Shown here: piece by piece, positions 11,381-18,466 of the stretch
Position numbering within the stretch: position 1 is the stretch's first letter
Layout: the number at the start of each line of letters is the position of its first letter
Origin: Reclinomonas americana ATCC 50394
Taxonomy: Eukaryota > Jakobida > Jakobea > Jakobida
Assembly (NCBI GenBank): GCA_048213135.1
Contig: PS015010.1
Span: 1,488,001 to 1,552,000, forward strand
DNA length: 64,000 nucleotides
Direction: 5' to 3'
The notes under the pieces: generated by a model
The model's database searches: none
What the model was told of the DNA's origin: nothing
The model's input: only the letters and a program-made list of their open reading frames with translations
Translations under genes and position numbers: made by a program

Positions 11381-11950
11381 ATGCCGGAGTTAAATTCAAA
11401 TAGCATTGAAGAAAATTATAACCCCGACTTATCGGAGGAAGGTATTCCTGAAAGCAAATCTTCAGAAAAGAATGACGCTCTGGGTGATGACAAAGACGAG
11501 TTGGATAGTGAGGAAATTGAAAATTCTTCCAATGTCCAAAATTACGGAGACGGAAATATTACCGCAATCAAGTCCGAAATTGGCGGGATAATTAATAATC
11601 ATATTACAATAGGACTTGATGAAATTCTACTTAATAGCTTAAGAGCCAGGCCTGGTGACTATCCTAATGTGGATGCGGACTTCAATAGAGAATATAAAAA
11701 TACACTGGCACATATAAAGAATAAGCTGAGGGATAAAGACTTTGATAAAGCGTATGAATATTGCCAAAAGGCTGAAGATCTGGCTCCGGCGGAATCCGCT
11801 ACCTGGGAATATTTTGCCCTGACTGAATTTCTGCGTGAAATCAATAAAAAAGAAAAAAGAAAAAGAAAACCGGTACGGGAGATTGTAAGGGCTGTAAAAA
11901 AATCATCTCGAAAAAGGAAAAGACCACGGTTTAAGTGGAATAAAGTATGA
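11381..11950 (+). CDS. TPR-like operon protein, 5' part of a frameshifted gene
   Basis: Encodes 189 aa up to a premature TGA. Residues 1-45 are acidic and probably disordered. Then comes NYGDGNITAIKSEIGGIINN, echoing the GDGNIT motif at the end of the preceding TIR-like protein. Residues 100-150 (NKLRDKDFDKAYEYCQKAEDLAPAESATWEYFALTEF) look like a TPR-type helical pair. The last codons turn into a Lys/Arg-rich tail that looks like out-of-frame translation. The change happens at a run of seven A at 11896-11902. With one A fewer, the frame continues smoothly into the next open stretch, giving about 326 aa in total. This is either a real frameshift mutation or a homopolymer sequencing error. Function unknown; likely adaptor or regulator of the TIR-like protein. 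Confidence 0.6.
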   Translation: MPELNSNSIEENYNPDLSEEGIPESKSSEKNDALGDDKDELDSEEIENSSNVQNYGDGNITAIKSEIGGIINNHITIGLDEILLNSLRARPGDYPNVDADFNREYKNTLAHIKNKLRDKDFDKAYEYCQKAEDLAPAESATWEYFALTEFLREINKKEKRKRKPVREIVRAVKKSSRKRKRPRFKWNKV

Positions 11951-12362
11951 AGAAATAACCAATGATATAGCAAACCAGTTGTTTAAACTTCAAAGAGCAA
12001 GGATTAACTCTATCGGTCCTTCTTCAAGAGATTCTAACGGAATTGAAATATGGGGAGGTGCTGAACTTCGGGCCTGTTTGTTTTTTTTGACTTCCTATGA
12101 ACAATGTTTCATTTTAAACCCGGAAGTAAAATTTCTTGAGGAATATGTTGCTGAACTAAGTAAGCCATATAAATGGATTGTGAGGAATTCGCAGGGAAAT
12201 TTATTAAGCAGACCAGTATTTGGTAATTTTTCCGCAGTTGAAAAAAGGGATAACCTGTTGACAAAACTGAGGTCTTTAAATTCCACTTTTCAGCCAGTTG
12301 AAATTAAAGAAGAGCGAATTACTATTCTACCAGATCTCATAAGGGTAATTTCAATCGAATAA
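11898..12362 (+). CDS. 3' part of the frameshifted TPR-like operon gene
   Basis: This frame has no good start of its own: the only candidate is a TTG at 11979, and the frame is already open from the A7 tract. It continues the helical protein (EEITNDIANQLFKLQRARIN..., IWGGAELRACLFFLTSYEQCFILNPE...) and ends 18 nt before the Ub-like/E2 gene. Read together with the 5' part it makes one coherent protein. No known domain was recognised in this half. Confidence 0.55.
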   Translation, partial: KNHLEKGKDHGLSGIKYEEITNDIANQLFKLQRARINSIGPSSRDSNGIEIWGGAELRACLFFLTSYEQCFILNPEVKFLEEYVAELSKPYKWIVRNSQGNLLSRPVFGNFSAVEKRDNLLTKLRSLNSTFQPVEIKEERITILPDLIRVISIE

Positions 12363-12380
12363 CAATCTTAATACGACAAA

Positions 12381-13493
12381 ATGAAAGAATTACAGTTTAA
12401 ACTTCCTGGTGGCAAAACCCTGAGGGTTGAGTTAGAAGAAACGGTCTTGGTAAATGCTTTCCTCCTGAAACTGAAAGAGGATCAAATACTTGATTCAACT
12501 AAGCCATTCATACTAAGCTCGTTATCAGGCAGCATTATTTCAGAAAGCACCCCGTTTAGATTCCTGCAGGATGAAATGTACTTAATCACTGAACAAAGCC
12601 CGGATGCGATTATCGTCCAGGAAGAAGAGAGCAAGTTAAAACAACAGTTTAAAAATAAATCACCAATGGATTCAGAAATATCACCTAAATATCCCGGGAA
12701 CGTAATACAAAACACAGAGCCCAGAACCGGAGATAAAATCATAATCCCTCCTGGTAAATTAGCTGCAAAATGTGAAGATCATAATTTTGAGAAAAGACGA
12801 AATGTGGCTTTGGACAATAGTAGTGTTATGAATACCTGGATAAAGATTCCCCGCTGCAAATTTATGTCTGACGATCCTTTAGCGAAAAGAGCAAAGGAAA
12901 TAAAAAAGAAAATACAGGAAGGGAATAGCATTTCAATCAGTAAAACCGGGGAAGTGAATCCCACTCTGACTGACACCAGTAAAACCGGGAAAAATATCCA
13001 GATCCCCCCGGGAAAATTGGCCAATTTTTATTGGTATCAGCGGGATCGTGAGCTTTATGAAGCGGAAATAGAAGCAATGAATCTTTCTTTTCCTGCGTTC
13101 AAACTAAAAAAGCTTGATGATGGAAGATTGTATTGGGAAGGTGATATACAACCAAAAGTATGGGGCAATACAAGTTATCGCTTATTGATTGTATACGATA
13201 ACAATCATCCCAGTACAAGTACTTATGGTGGTTCTGTAAAATGTTACTTAGTTGACCCTTCCATCGAGGAACTGGAAGCCAAACACGGCAGAGTTCTTCC
13301 TCATATTATGAAAGACACTGCGAATAACAGGTATTTATGTACTAATTCCACTGAGATTTTTAAAGATTCTGCAACACATAGTACCTCAGCATCTACATGC
13401 CTGAGATGGGCCGTCAAGTGGCTTCTCGTTTATGAATTGTTCGATGCAAAAGAAATCTCATACACCGAATTTTCTAGTCACGATAAGTTTTAA
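12381..13493 (+). CDS. Ubiquitin-like / E2 conjugating enzyme fusion
   Basis: A 370-aa two-domain protein. Residues 1-72 (MKELQFKLPGGKTLRVELEE..., ending in DEMYLIT) have the strand-helix-strand order of a YukD-like beta-grasp ubiquitin fold. Residues 240-355 match bacterial E2-like (UBC fold) proteins: DDGRLYWEGDIQP, a Y-x-L-L-I-V-Y strand before NNHP, HIMKD, then RYLC and LRWAVKWLLVYELF. Cys320 in RYLC is the candidate active-site cysteine. Between the domains a 13-residue motif, T-G-x-x-I-x-I-P-P-G-K-L-A, occurs twice (116-128 and 202-214). No Gly-Gly follows the Ub-like domain, so it cannot be conjugated in the usual way without processing. The E1 and JAB partners are immediately downstream. 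Confidence 0.75.
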   Translation: MKELQFKLPGGKTLRVELEETVLVNAFLLKLKEDQILDSTKPFILSSLSGSIISESTPFRFLQDEMYLITEQSPDAIIVQEEESKLKQQFKNKSPMDSEISPKYPGNVIQNTEPRTGDKIIIPPGKLAAKCEDHNFEKRRNVALDNSSVMNTWIKIPRCKFMSDDPLAKRAKEIKKKIQEGNSISISKTGEVNPTLTDTSKTGKNIQIPPGKLANFYWYQRDRELYEAEIEAMNLSFPAFKLKKLDDGRLYWEGDIQPKVWGNTSYRLLIVYDNNHPSTSTYGGSVKCYLVDPSIEELEAKHGRVLPHIMKDTANNRYLCTNSTEIFKDSATHSTSASTCLRWAVKWLLVYELFDAKEISYTEFSSHDKF

Positions 13494-13498
13494 TCCAT

Positions 13499-14461
13499 AT
13501 GCATGAAAGCAATAAAATAGTTTTTTCTAACAGAGCCTTTAACTCAATTGTATGTGAGACTTACGATAGAATCGCTACAGAAACAGGCGGAATATTGCTG
13601 GGAAGCACTATTGACGGCATTTGGTACGTAGTGGAAGTAATAGATCCCGGCCCTGGCTCGATCTTCACGATTTCTTATTTTGAATACGATACGGCTTATG
13701 TTAATCATCTTGCAAAAGTAATTTCGAAACAATACGAGATTGAACTCGCAGTTTTAGGTTTATGGCACAGGCATCCAGGATGCATGGATACTTTTTCCCT
13801 GACTGATAATATTACAAATACCGAATTTTCAAAACTGCTCCCAAAAGGGGCATTGTCAGGATTGGTAAATATTGATCCTCTACTACGCCTGACTATGTAC
13901 CATGTTTCTTTTCCGTTAAAATATACAAAACTACCTTTTGAAATTGGAGACCACCTGTTTCCTTCCGGCTTATTGAAATACACTCATTCATTTTCGCAAA
14001 AGAGCAGTTATAGCGGGATGCCCCAACCGGCCTATGAAGCAACATTAATTATTGAGAAACCAAACCCGGTGAGATCCATATTTAATAAATTCGTCTACCC
14101 CATTTTTAGAAAATTCAAAACTACTGGTGTCCGTGACAGCTATTCTCCAAACATTAGCAATGCTCCTGGAATGAAAGAGAAGGACGAAGATCATTTGATT
14201 GACTTATATGCGTATGAAGAATTGCAATTGGAAAGCAACTTTAAAGCAAAGTATGAAAGCGAGGTAAAAGACAATAAGATTATTTATAAGATAAATGAGT
14301 TGGGTGATGGCCTGAACCCTGAATTACCCATTTTCTTCACTGTCAACTTAGACCCTGCTAATCCAATTTTTCAATGTACAGATATAGACTATAAGTTCAG
14401 CCCAGGAATATTTACAAGGTATGTTGACAGTAAAATAGAAAATAAACAATTCAAAGGTTAA
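13499..14461 (+). CDS. JAMM/JAB-family metallopeptidase (deubiquitinase-like)
   Basis: Zinc isopeptidase-like protein of 320 aa. The JAMM signature is complete in the N-terminal 150 residues: Glu29 in ETGGILLG, then His90-x-His92-P-G, Ser100 and Asp103 (LWHRHPGCMDTFSLTD). In eukaryotic and bacterial conjugation systems such enzymes cleave ubiquitin-like proteins from targets or trim precursors. The C-terminal half (about 170-320) is not recognised and may bind the substrate. The start lies 5 nt after the stop of the Ub-like/E2 gene, and the E1 gene begins 10 nt after its own stop, so translation is probably coupled. Confidence 0.8.
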   Translation: MHESNKIVFSNRAFNSIVCETYDRIATETGGILLGSTIDGIWYVVEVIDPGPGSIFTISYFEYDTAYVNHLAKVISKQYEIELAVLGLWHRHPGCMDTFSLTDNITNTEFSKLLPKGALSGLVNIDPLLRLTMYHVSFPLKYTKLPFEIGDHLFPSGLLKYTHSFSQKSSYSGMPQPAYEATLIIEKPNPVRSIFNKFVYPIFRKFKTTGVRDSYSPNISNAPGMKEKDEDHLIDLYAYEELQLESNFKAKYESEVKDNKIIYKINELGDGLNPELPIFFTVNLDPANPIFQCTDIDYKFSPGIFTRYVDSKIENKQFKG

Positions 14462-14471
14462 TTCTGCAAAG

Positions 14472-15707
14472 ATGAATCCACTAAAGCCAGTTAACGAACA
14501 TGCACCCCGCGTTTTTTTTCCGGAATTCCTTTTGGAAAGTGACTACTGTGGTAGCATCTTGGGATACTATCATGCAAACACATCCGTATTTAATATTATT
14601 TGCACAGACGAAGTAATAAATACAGCGCTCGCAGGCGCCAATGCGATAGGGCAAATAATAAACATTGACGAAAATGGAGTTTTTTTTAAACCCACTCGAA
14701 ATATTGAGTATGCCGGCCAAGAGAAAGAAGTAGTGCACTTTGTTGAAAAACCAAGTCTGGGTCAAACGCAAATTCTCGGGATCAGAAAAGGAAAAAATAT
14801 AGACTTTTTCACAAGTAAAGGCGTTAAATGCGAATCTGAACCTTATTCGTTGATTAACGACGTGTTTTCCAGGAATACTAATATACTGGAGACGAGTTTA
14901 ATGTTAGAGAAAACGGTTATCATTTCAGGTTGTGGCTCTGTTGGAAGTTTGGTTGCTTTGGAACTTGCAAGAGCGGGTGTTGGAAAATTCTTGTTAGTAG
15001 ACTATGACCTAGTATCCTATCACAATATTTGTCGTCATCAATGCAGTATTACTGATGTTGGCAAATATAAAATTGATGCGATTGAAGAAAGAATATTACA
15101 AATTAATCCAACTGCGCAAATTGGAAAGTCATACAGCATCATTGAAGAAGTTCCTGAAAAAACATTTCTGGAGTTCTGCAGCAAAAATTCCATTATTATT
15201 GGATGTGCTGACAACAGAGAAGGAGATCTGTATGCGAATTTCATTTCTAAGCTTTACAAGATTCCTTTCTTATCGATCGGTTTTTGGGAAAGGGCGTTTG
15301 CTGGCGAAATATTTTACACGCTTCCAAATGGCATGCCATGCTACAAATGCTTTTATGAAGAAATTGGTGTAGTTATAGAAAGGCCTGCCAATAGGAAATA
15401 CTATACTAATGAAAAACATTTAGAAAAACTGAATTTTGAACCTGGGATTTCGGTTGATATAAATTTTGTAACAACGATTGCTATCAAGCTCGCAATAGAT
15501 ATCCTCAATATTGGCAATGAAAGTTATATTCCAAAAGTGATCGACCACCTTGATCAGTTTACCCTGGTATGCAATACCATTGATGAAAGAATTGGAGGAG
15601 AACAATCTGAATACTTTTCATACCCGCTACAGGTAAGAAAAGGGATTGACATAATCTATTGCTCAAAATGTTTAGAAAAAGAATTTTGCGTTCTGGTAAC
15701 CGAATAA
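14472..15707 (+). CDS. E1-like ubiquitin-activating enzyme (ThiF/MoeB family)
   Basis: Adenylates the C-terminus of a ubiquitin-like protein. The ThiF core lies at residues 145-400: nucleotide-binding GCGSVG (153-158), Asp177 in LLVDYDLV, and N-I-C-R (185-188) matching the family N-x-x-R. Two CxxC pairs (Cys290/293 in PCYKC and Cys397/400 in YCSKC) are the expected zinc site. About 140 residues precede the core and are not recognised; comparable systems sometimes carry an extra adaptor domain there. A catalytic thioester cysteine is not obvious; Cys245 (IGCADN) is one candidate. Its co-location with the Ub-like/E2 and JAB genes makes the pathway almost certain, although the conjugated target is unknown. 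Confidence 0.82.
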   Translation: MNPLKPVNEHAPRVFFPEFLLESDYCGSILGYYHANTSVFNIICTDEVINTALAGANAIGQIINIDENGVFFKPTRNIEYAGQEKEVVHFVEKPSLGQTQILGIRKGKNIDFFTSKGVKCESEPYSLINDVFSRNTNILETSLMLEKTVIISGCGSVGSLVALELARAGVGKFLLVDYDLVSYHNICRHQCSITDVGKYKIDAIEERILQINPTAQIGKSYSIIEEVPEKTFLEFCSKNSIIIGCADNREGDLYANFISKLYKIPFLSIGFWERAFAGEIFYTLPNGMPCYKCFYEEIGVVIERPANRKYYTNEKHLEKLNFEPGISVDINFVTTIAIKLAIDILNIGNESYIPKVIDHLDQFTLVCNTIDERIGGEQSEYFSYPLQVRKGIDIIYCSKCLEKEFCVLVTE

Positions 15708-15718
15708 CTTTTCTAGAA

Positions 15719-17170
15719 ATGTCATTCCGCATAGATATAAATGGTGAAATAATCAGGGATAATCAAAATCAAGCTACTGCCCCTAACCCCGGTCCCGAGG
15801 AACGACATTTCAACTTTTTGTGGATAGCGCTGGTATTAATTGTCGTTTTTATTGGATACAAGGTAATATCAAATTTAATTGGAAAGAATGACTATCGCAA
15901 TTCCCGGCAAACTACTTCAACCCAAAGCCCTGGTAATTCTCCATACTTGCAACCATCAACAAGCAATTCCACTTTTTCATCCTCTGCCGAAAATCAAAAT
16001 GGAGTTGAGGATCATAAAGTAATAATTTTAAATGGCAAATGGGTCCAGATTGAGGAAGCAAACCATGGCACCCGTAACATTGGTTTAGCCATTTTATTCC
16101 AGGAAAATATTGGAACAGTTATTTATGTCCCCAATTCCTCATCCCCTTACCATGCAGGCCAGGTAATATGGAAAGATTTTGACCCTGAAAGGCAGTGGAT
16201 CAAGCAATACATTACCACTTCTGACAATTACCTGAACATTGAAATCAAGTTCAAAGATTCTAACACTATCGATTTATATGGGAATATCTTTCGAAGACAG
16301 CCTTCTCCCGAAAGCGAAACTACGCAAGCTGTTACCCCTTACCCGGATAAGGAAAAAATTGAGGCCGATCTGTTAGGAAAAAAAATGACAAACTGGAATT
16401 TTGACTACCTCCAAGAATTCCAGGACTTTAATATTCTGCACGAAGAAATAAGCGATGGTTACCTGTACCAGACGATAGAACTTAAGTTGGTAGATTTAAA
16501 TACCAGTAACAATTATAATTCTGAAATCGTAGTAACATACTTAAACGCGAATAATGGGTGGGAATTTGTTAGTGTTAAGCAAAATTCATATTCCCAAATT
16601 CCAGCATCAACTCCTCCGGTAGAAAATGGTACAAATCAGGATAATGCCCCTGTTTCGGTAACTCCCTCCGCGCCCGAAAGAAGTAGTTCAAACAAGGATA
16701 AGAGTTCTGTTCCGTCAACTTCTAATAATTTCTCGGGTCACTATTCAGGAATAATATTTAATAAAGGCTATACGAATATTGGCGACTATATTTATTACAG
16801 AACAAATAATTGTAGCGTGGATGACGTGTTTTTTATGGACAGGAATGACAATAAAGTTTCCGGCAATATTGTAAATGAGGGGCAGCCCATATATTTATCA
16901 ATGACCCTGGGTAAATTTACAAAAAGAAGCGAAAAATTCCGTTATTCCATATCCAGCTATATGGAAGATGAGGAGGGTACCGTTTATGCCAAATCAGAAA
17001 ACGTAGTTTCTGAATCTTCTACACCTTATTTGGGTATCGCAATTGGAGGAGGCTTACGCAGGCTACCTGTAAACACAAGAAGTTTGAATATATATATAAG
17101 TTTTAGAATCGATGATAAATTCTCTGATGCTAAATTAGAAGGTTTTTATAAAATAGTTGTGGTGCGTTAA
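15719..17170 (+). CDS. Membrane-anchored protein of unknown function, last gene of the Ub-like operon
   Basis: A 483-aa protein. The ATG giving MSFRIDINGEIIRD, 11 nt after the E1 stop, was preferred to an upstream in-frame ATG that overlaps the E1 gene. One transmembrane helix (about residues 33-55, FLWIALVLIVVFIGYKVI) follows a short cytoplasmic head. The rest is a Ser/Thr/Gln-rich linker and beta-rich extracytoplasmic domains, including FSGHYSGIIFNKGY... near residue 335 and a C-terminal beta-sandwich-like region. No family is recognised. It could be the membrane sensor, or the membrane-acting part of the system. AT-rich like its neighbours. Confidence 0.6.
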   Translation: MSFRIDINGEIIRDNQNQATAPNPGPEERHFNFLWIALVLIVVFIGYKVISNLIGKNDYRNSRQTTSTQSPGNSPYLQPSTSNSTFSSSAENQNGVEDHKVIILNGKWVQIEEANHGTRNIGLAILFQENIGTVIYVPNSSSPYHAGQVIWKDFDPERQWIKQYITTSDNYLNIEIKFKDSNTIDLYGNIFRRQPSPESETTQAVTPYPDKEKIEADLLGKKMTNWNFDYLQEFQDFNILHEEISDGYLYQTIELKLVDLNTSNNYNSEIVVTYLNANNGWEFVSVKQNSYSQIPASTPPVENGTNQDNAPVSVTPSAPERSSSNKDKSSVPSTSNNFSGHYSGIIFNKGYTNIGDYIYYRTNNCSVDDVFFMDRNDNKVSGNIVNEGQPIYLSMTLGKFTKRSEKFRYSISSYMEDEEGTVYAKSENVVSESSTPYLGIAIGGGLRRLPVNTRSLNIYISFRIDDKFSDAKLEGFYKIVVVR

Positions 17171-17189
17171 AAACGCCCTCTACATTAAC

Positions 17190-17349
17190 ACCATAATCTT
17201 CCTTATATTTTAAAACCCGGGAAGTATCGGCAGAAGTAAATTTGGAATGACCAATATTATGCTCATACAAACGCCGGTCAAGACCAGTACAGGCACCAAC
17301 AATAGTATTTCCCGAGCTTTTCTGAATAAATAATGTAAACAAAGGGCAT
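17190..17349 (-). pseudogene. Decayed GIY-YIG nuclease gene next to tRNA-Lys
   Basis: The minus strand starts MPFVYIIYSEKLGKYY, a textbook GIY-YIG N-terminus, then loses frame. The continuation (VGACTGLDRRLYEHNIGHSKFT, then VLKYKEDYG) is in another frame and stops without the rest of the domain. One frameshift and a C-terminal truncation make it a remnant. It lies directly downstream of tRNA-Lys and its terminator, the same arrangement as the intact GIY-YIG gene beside tRNA-Arg at 45804. Confidence 0.7.
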
Positions 17350-17356
17350 GAAAATG

Positions 17357-17388
17357 AAAAACGCCTCTGGAATATTCAGAGGCGTTTT
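17357..17388 (-). terminator. Terminator of tRNA-Lys, right border of the ubiquitin-like operon
   Basis: Perfect stem AAAACGCCTCTG / CAGAGGCGTTTT with a short loop, able to act in both directions. Very similar to the terminator at 10627-10656. Confidence 0.85.
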
Positions 17389-17390
17389 CG

Positions 17391-17463
17391 TGATCCCGCT
17401 GGGACTCGAACCCAGGGCCCATACATTAAAAGTGTATTGCTCTACCAACTGAGCTACGGAATC
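17391..17463 (-). tRNA. tRNA-Lys (anticodon TTT)
   Basis: On the minus strand the 7-bp acceptor GATTCCG / CGGGATC, D arm GCTCAGTTGGTAGAGC, anticodon stem ATACA/TGTAT with loop CTTTTAA, and T arm CTGGG-TTCGAGT-CCCAG fold into a canonical cloverleaf with discriminator A. No CCA is encoded. Confidence 0.95.
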
Positions 17464-17489
17464 AGCCGTACCGTTTTTAAACGGGAGTG

Positions 17490-17519
17490 CAAAAATAAGA
17501 CAAAAACACATTGCATCAA
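17490..17519 (-). promoter_or_regulatory. Promoter of tRNA-Lys
   Basis: On the minus strand: TTG (17519-17517), 19-nt spacer, TATTTTTG (17497-17490), an exact match to the Bacteroidota consensus, about 27 nt before the tRNA. Confidence 0.65.
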
Positions 17520-17594
17520 ATTTTTTGGCAAAAGTTTTTTGAAATTTCCCGGAAACAACCGCCTGATTTATATACAACAGCAACAGAACTCACT

Positions 17595-17602
17595 TATTTT
17601 TG
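17595..17602 (+). promoter_or_regulatory. Candidate -7 element of the SDR gene
   Basis: TATTTTTG matches TAnnTTTG exactly, 14 nt before the ATG. No TTG is present at the expected -33 spacing, so the promoter is incomplete or the leader very short. Confidence 0.35.
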
Positions 17603-17615
17603 TGCATATTTTTTT

Positions 17616-18425
17616 ATGAGCACATTTTTCAAAGATAAAGTGGTGGTAGTCACCGGCGGAAGCGATGGCATCGGCAAAGCGCTGATCGACCTCCTCCTCC
17701 CCATGGGTGCCCATGTTGCTACCTGCGGGCGCAACCAGGATAAACTGTACGATCTGCAGGTAAAACACTCCGGCCGCAGCCTGCATACCATGGTGGCGGA
17801 CGTGAGTAACCAGCGCGACTGCGAGAATTTTATCAGCTCCACGCTGAAAGTGTTCGGCAGGATTGATATCCTCATCAACAATGCCGGTATTTCTATGCGC
17901 TCACTGCTAAAGGAGGCCGATATCGACGTTTTCCGGAAGGTGATGGAGATCAACTATTTTGGCACGGTTTACTGTACCAAGCTGGCTCTGGACTCCATCC
18001 GCGAAAATAAAGGCAGTATTGTGGCGGTATCCTCCATCGCCGGTTATCGGGGGCTGCCCGGGCGAAGTGGTTACTCTGCCAGCAAATTCGCAGTTAATGG
18101 CTGGATGGAAGCCATCCGCACCGAACTGATGGACGATGGCGTGAATGTACTCTGGGTATGCCCCGGTTTTACCAGTTCCAACATCAGGAACGCGGCACTC
18201 AACAGCCACGGACAGGCGCAGGGAGAAAGCCCGCTGGATGAAGGCTCCCTTATGAGCGCAGAAGAATGCGCCCACCATATCCTTAAAGCCATTGAAAAAA
18301 GAAAAAGGACACTGGTACTCACGTTCACCGGTAAACGAACCGTTTTCATGAACCGGTTCTTCCCGGCGTGGACCGACAAACTGGTAAAGAAATTCTTTTT
18401 CAAAAAAGGACAACTCGTTAAATAA
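17616..18425 (+). CDS. Short-chain dehydrogenase/reductase
   Basis: A 269-aa NAD(P)H-dependent oxidoreductase of the classical SDR type. The cofactor motif TGGSDGIG (residues 13-20), the structural NNAGIS, the catalytic serine in AVSSIAGYRG, and Tyr/Lys in GYSASKFA are all present. The C-terminus is basic (RKRTLVLTFTGKRTVFMNRF...), as in the DltE/11-beta-HSD-like group of SDRs, which often act on lipids or membrane-bound substrates. The ATG was chosen because upstream codons lie in the promoter and tRNA-Lys leader region. Substrate unknown. Confidence 0.9.
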   Translation: MSTFFKDKVVVVTGGSDGIGKALIDLLLPMGAHVATCGRNQDKLYDLQVKHSGRSLHTMVADVSNQRDCENFISSTLKVFGRIDILINNAGISMRSLLKEADIDVFRKVMEINYFGTVYCTKLALDSIRENKGSIVAVSSIAGYRGLPGRSGYSASKFAVNGWMEAIRTELMDDGVNVLWVCPGFTSSNIRNAALNSHGQAQGESPLDEGSLMSAEECAHHILKAIEKRKRTLVLTFTGKRTVFMNRFFPAWTDKLVKKFFFKKGQLVK

Positions 18426-18466
18426 ACAGAACGAAACCGCTTTATATCATATAAGCATCACCGACA

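Noticed and set aside
11881-11912. Programmed ribosomal -1 frameshift at A7
   Set aside because: The needed shift is +1 (skip one base), not -1, and no stimulatory structure is obvious; mutation or sequencing error is simpler.
17437-17619. Small ORFs around tRNA-Lys on both strands
   Set aside because: They overlap the tRNA or promoter and show no conserved pattern apart from the GIY-YIG remnant.
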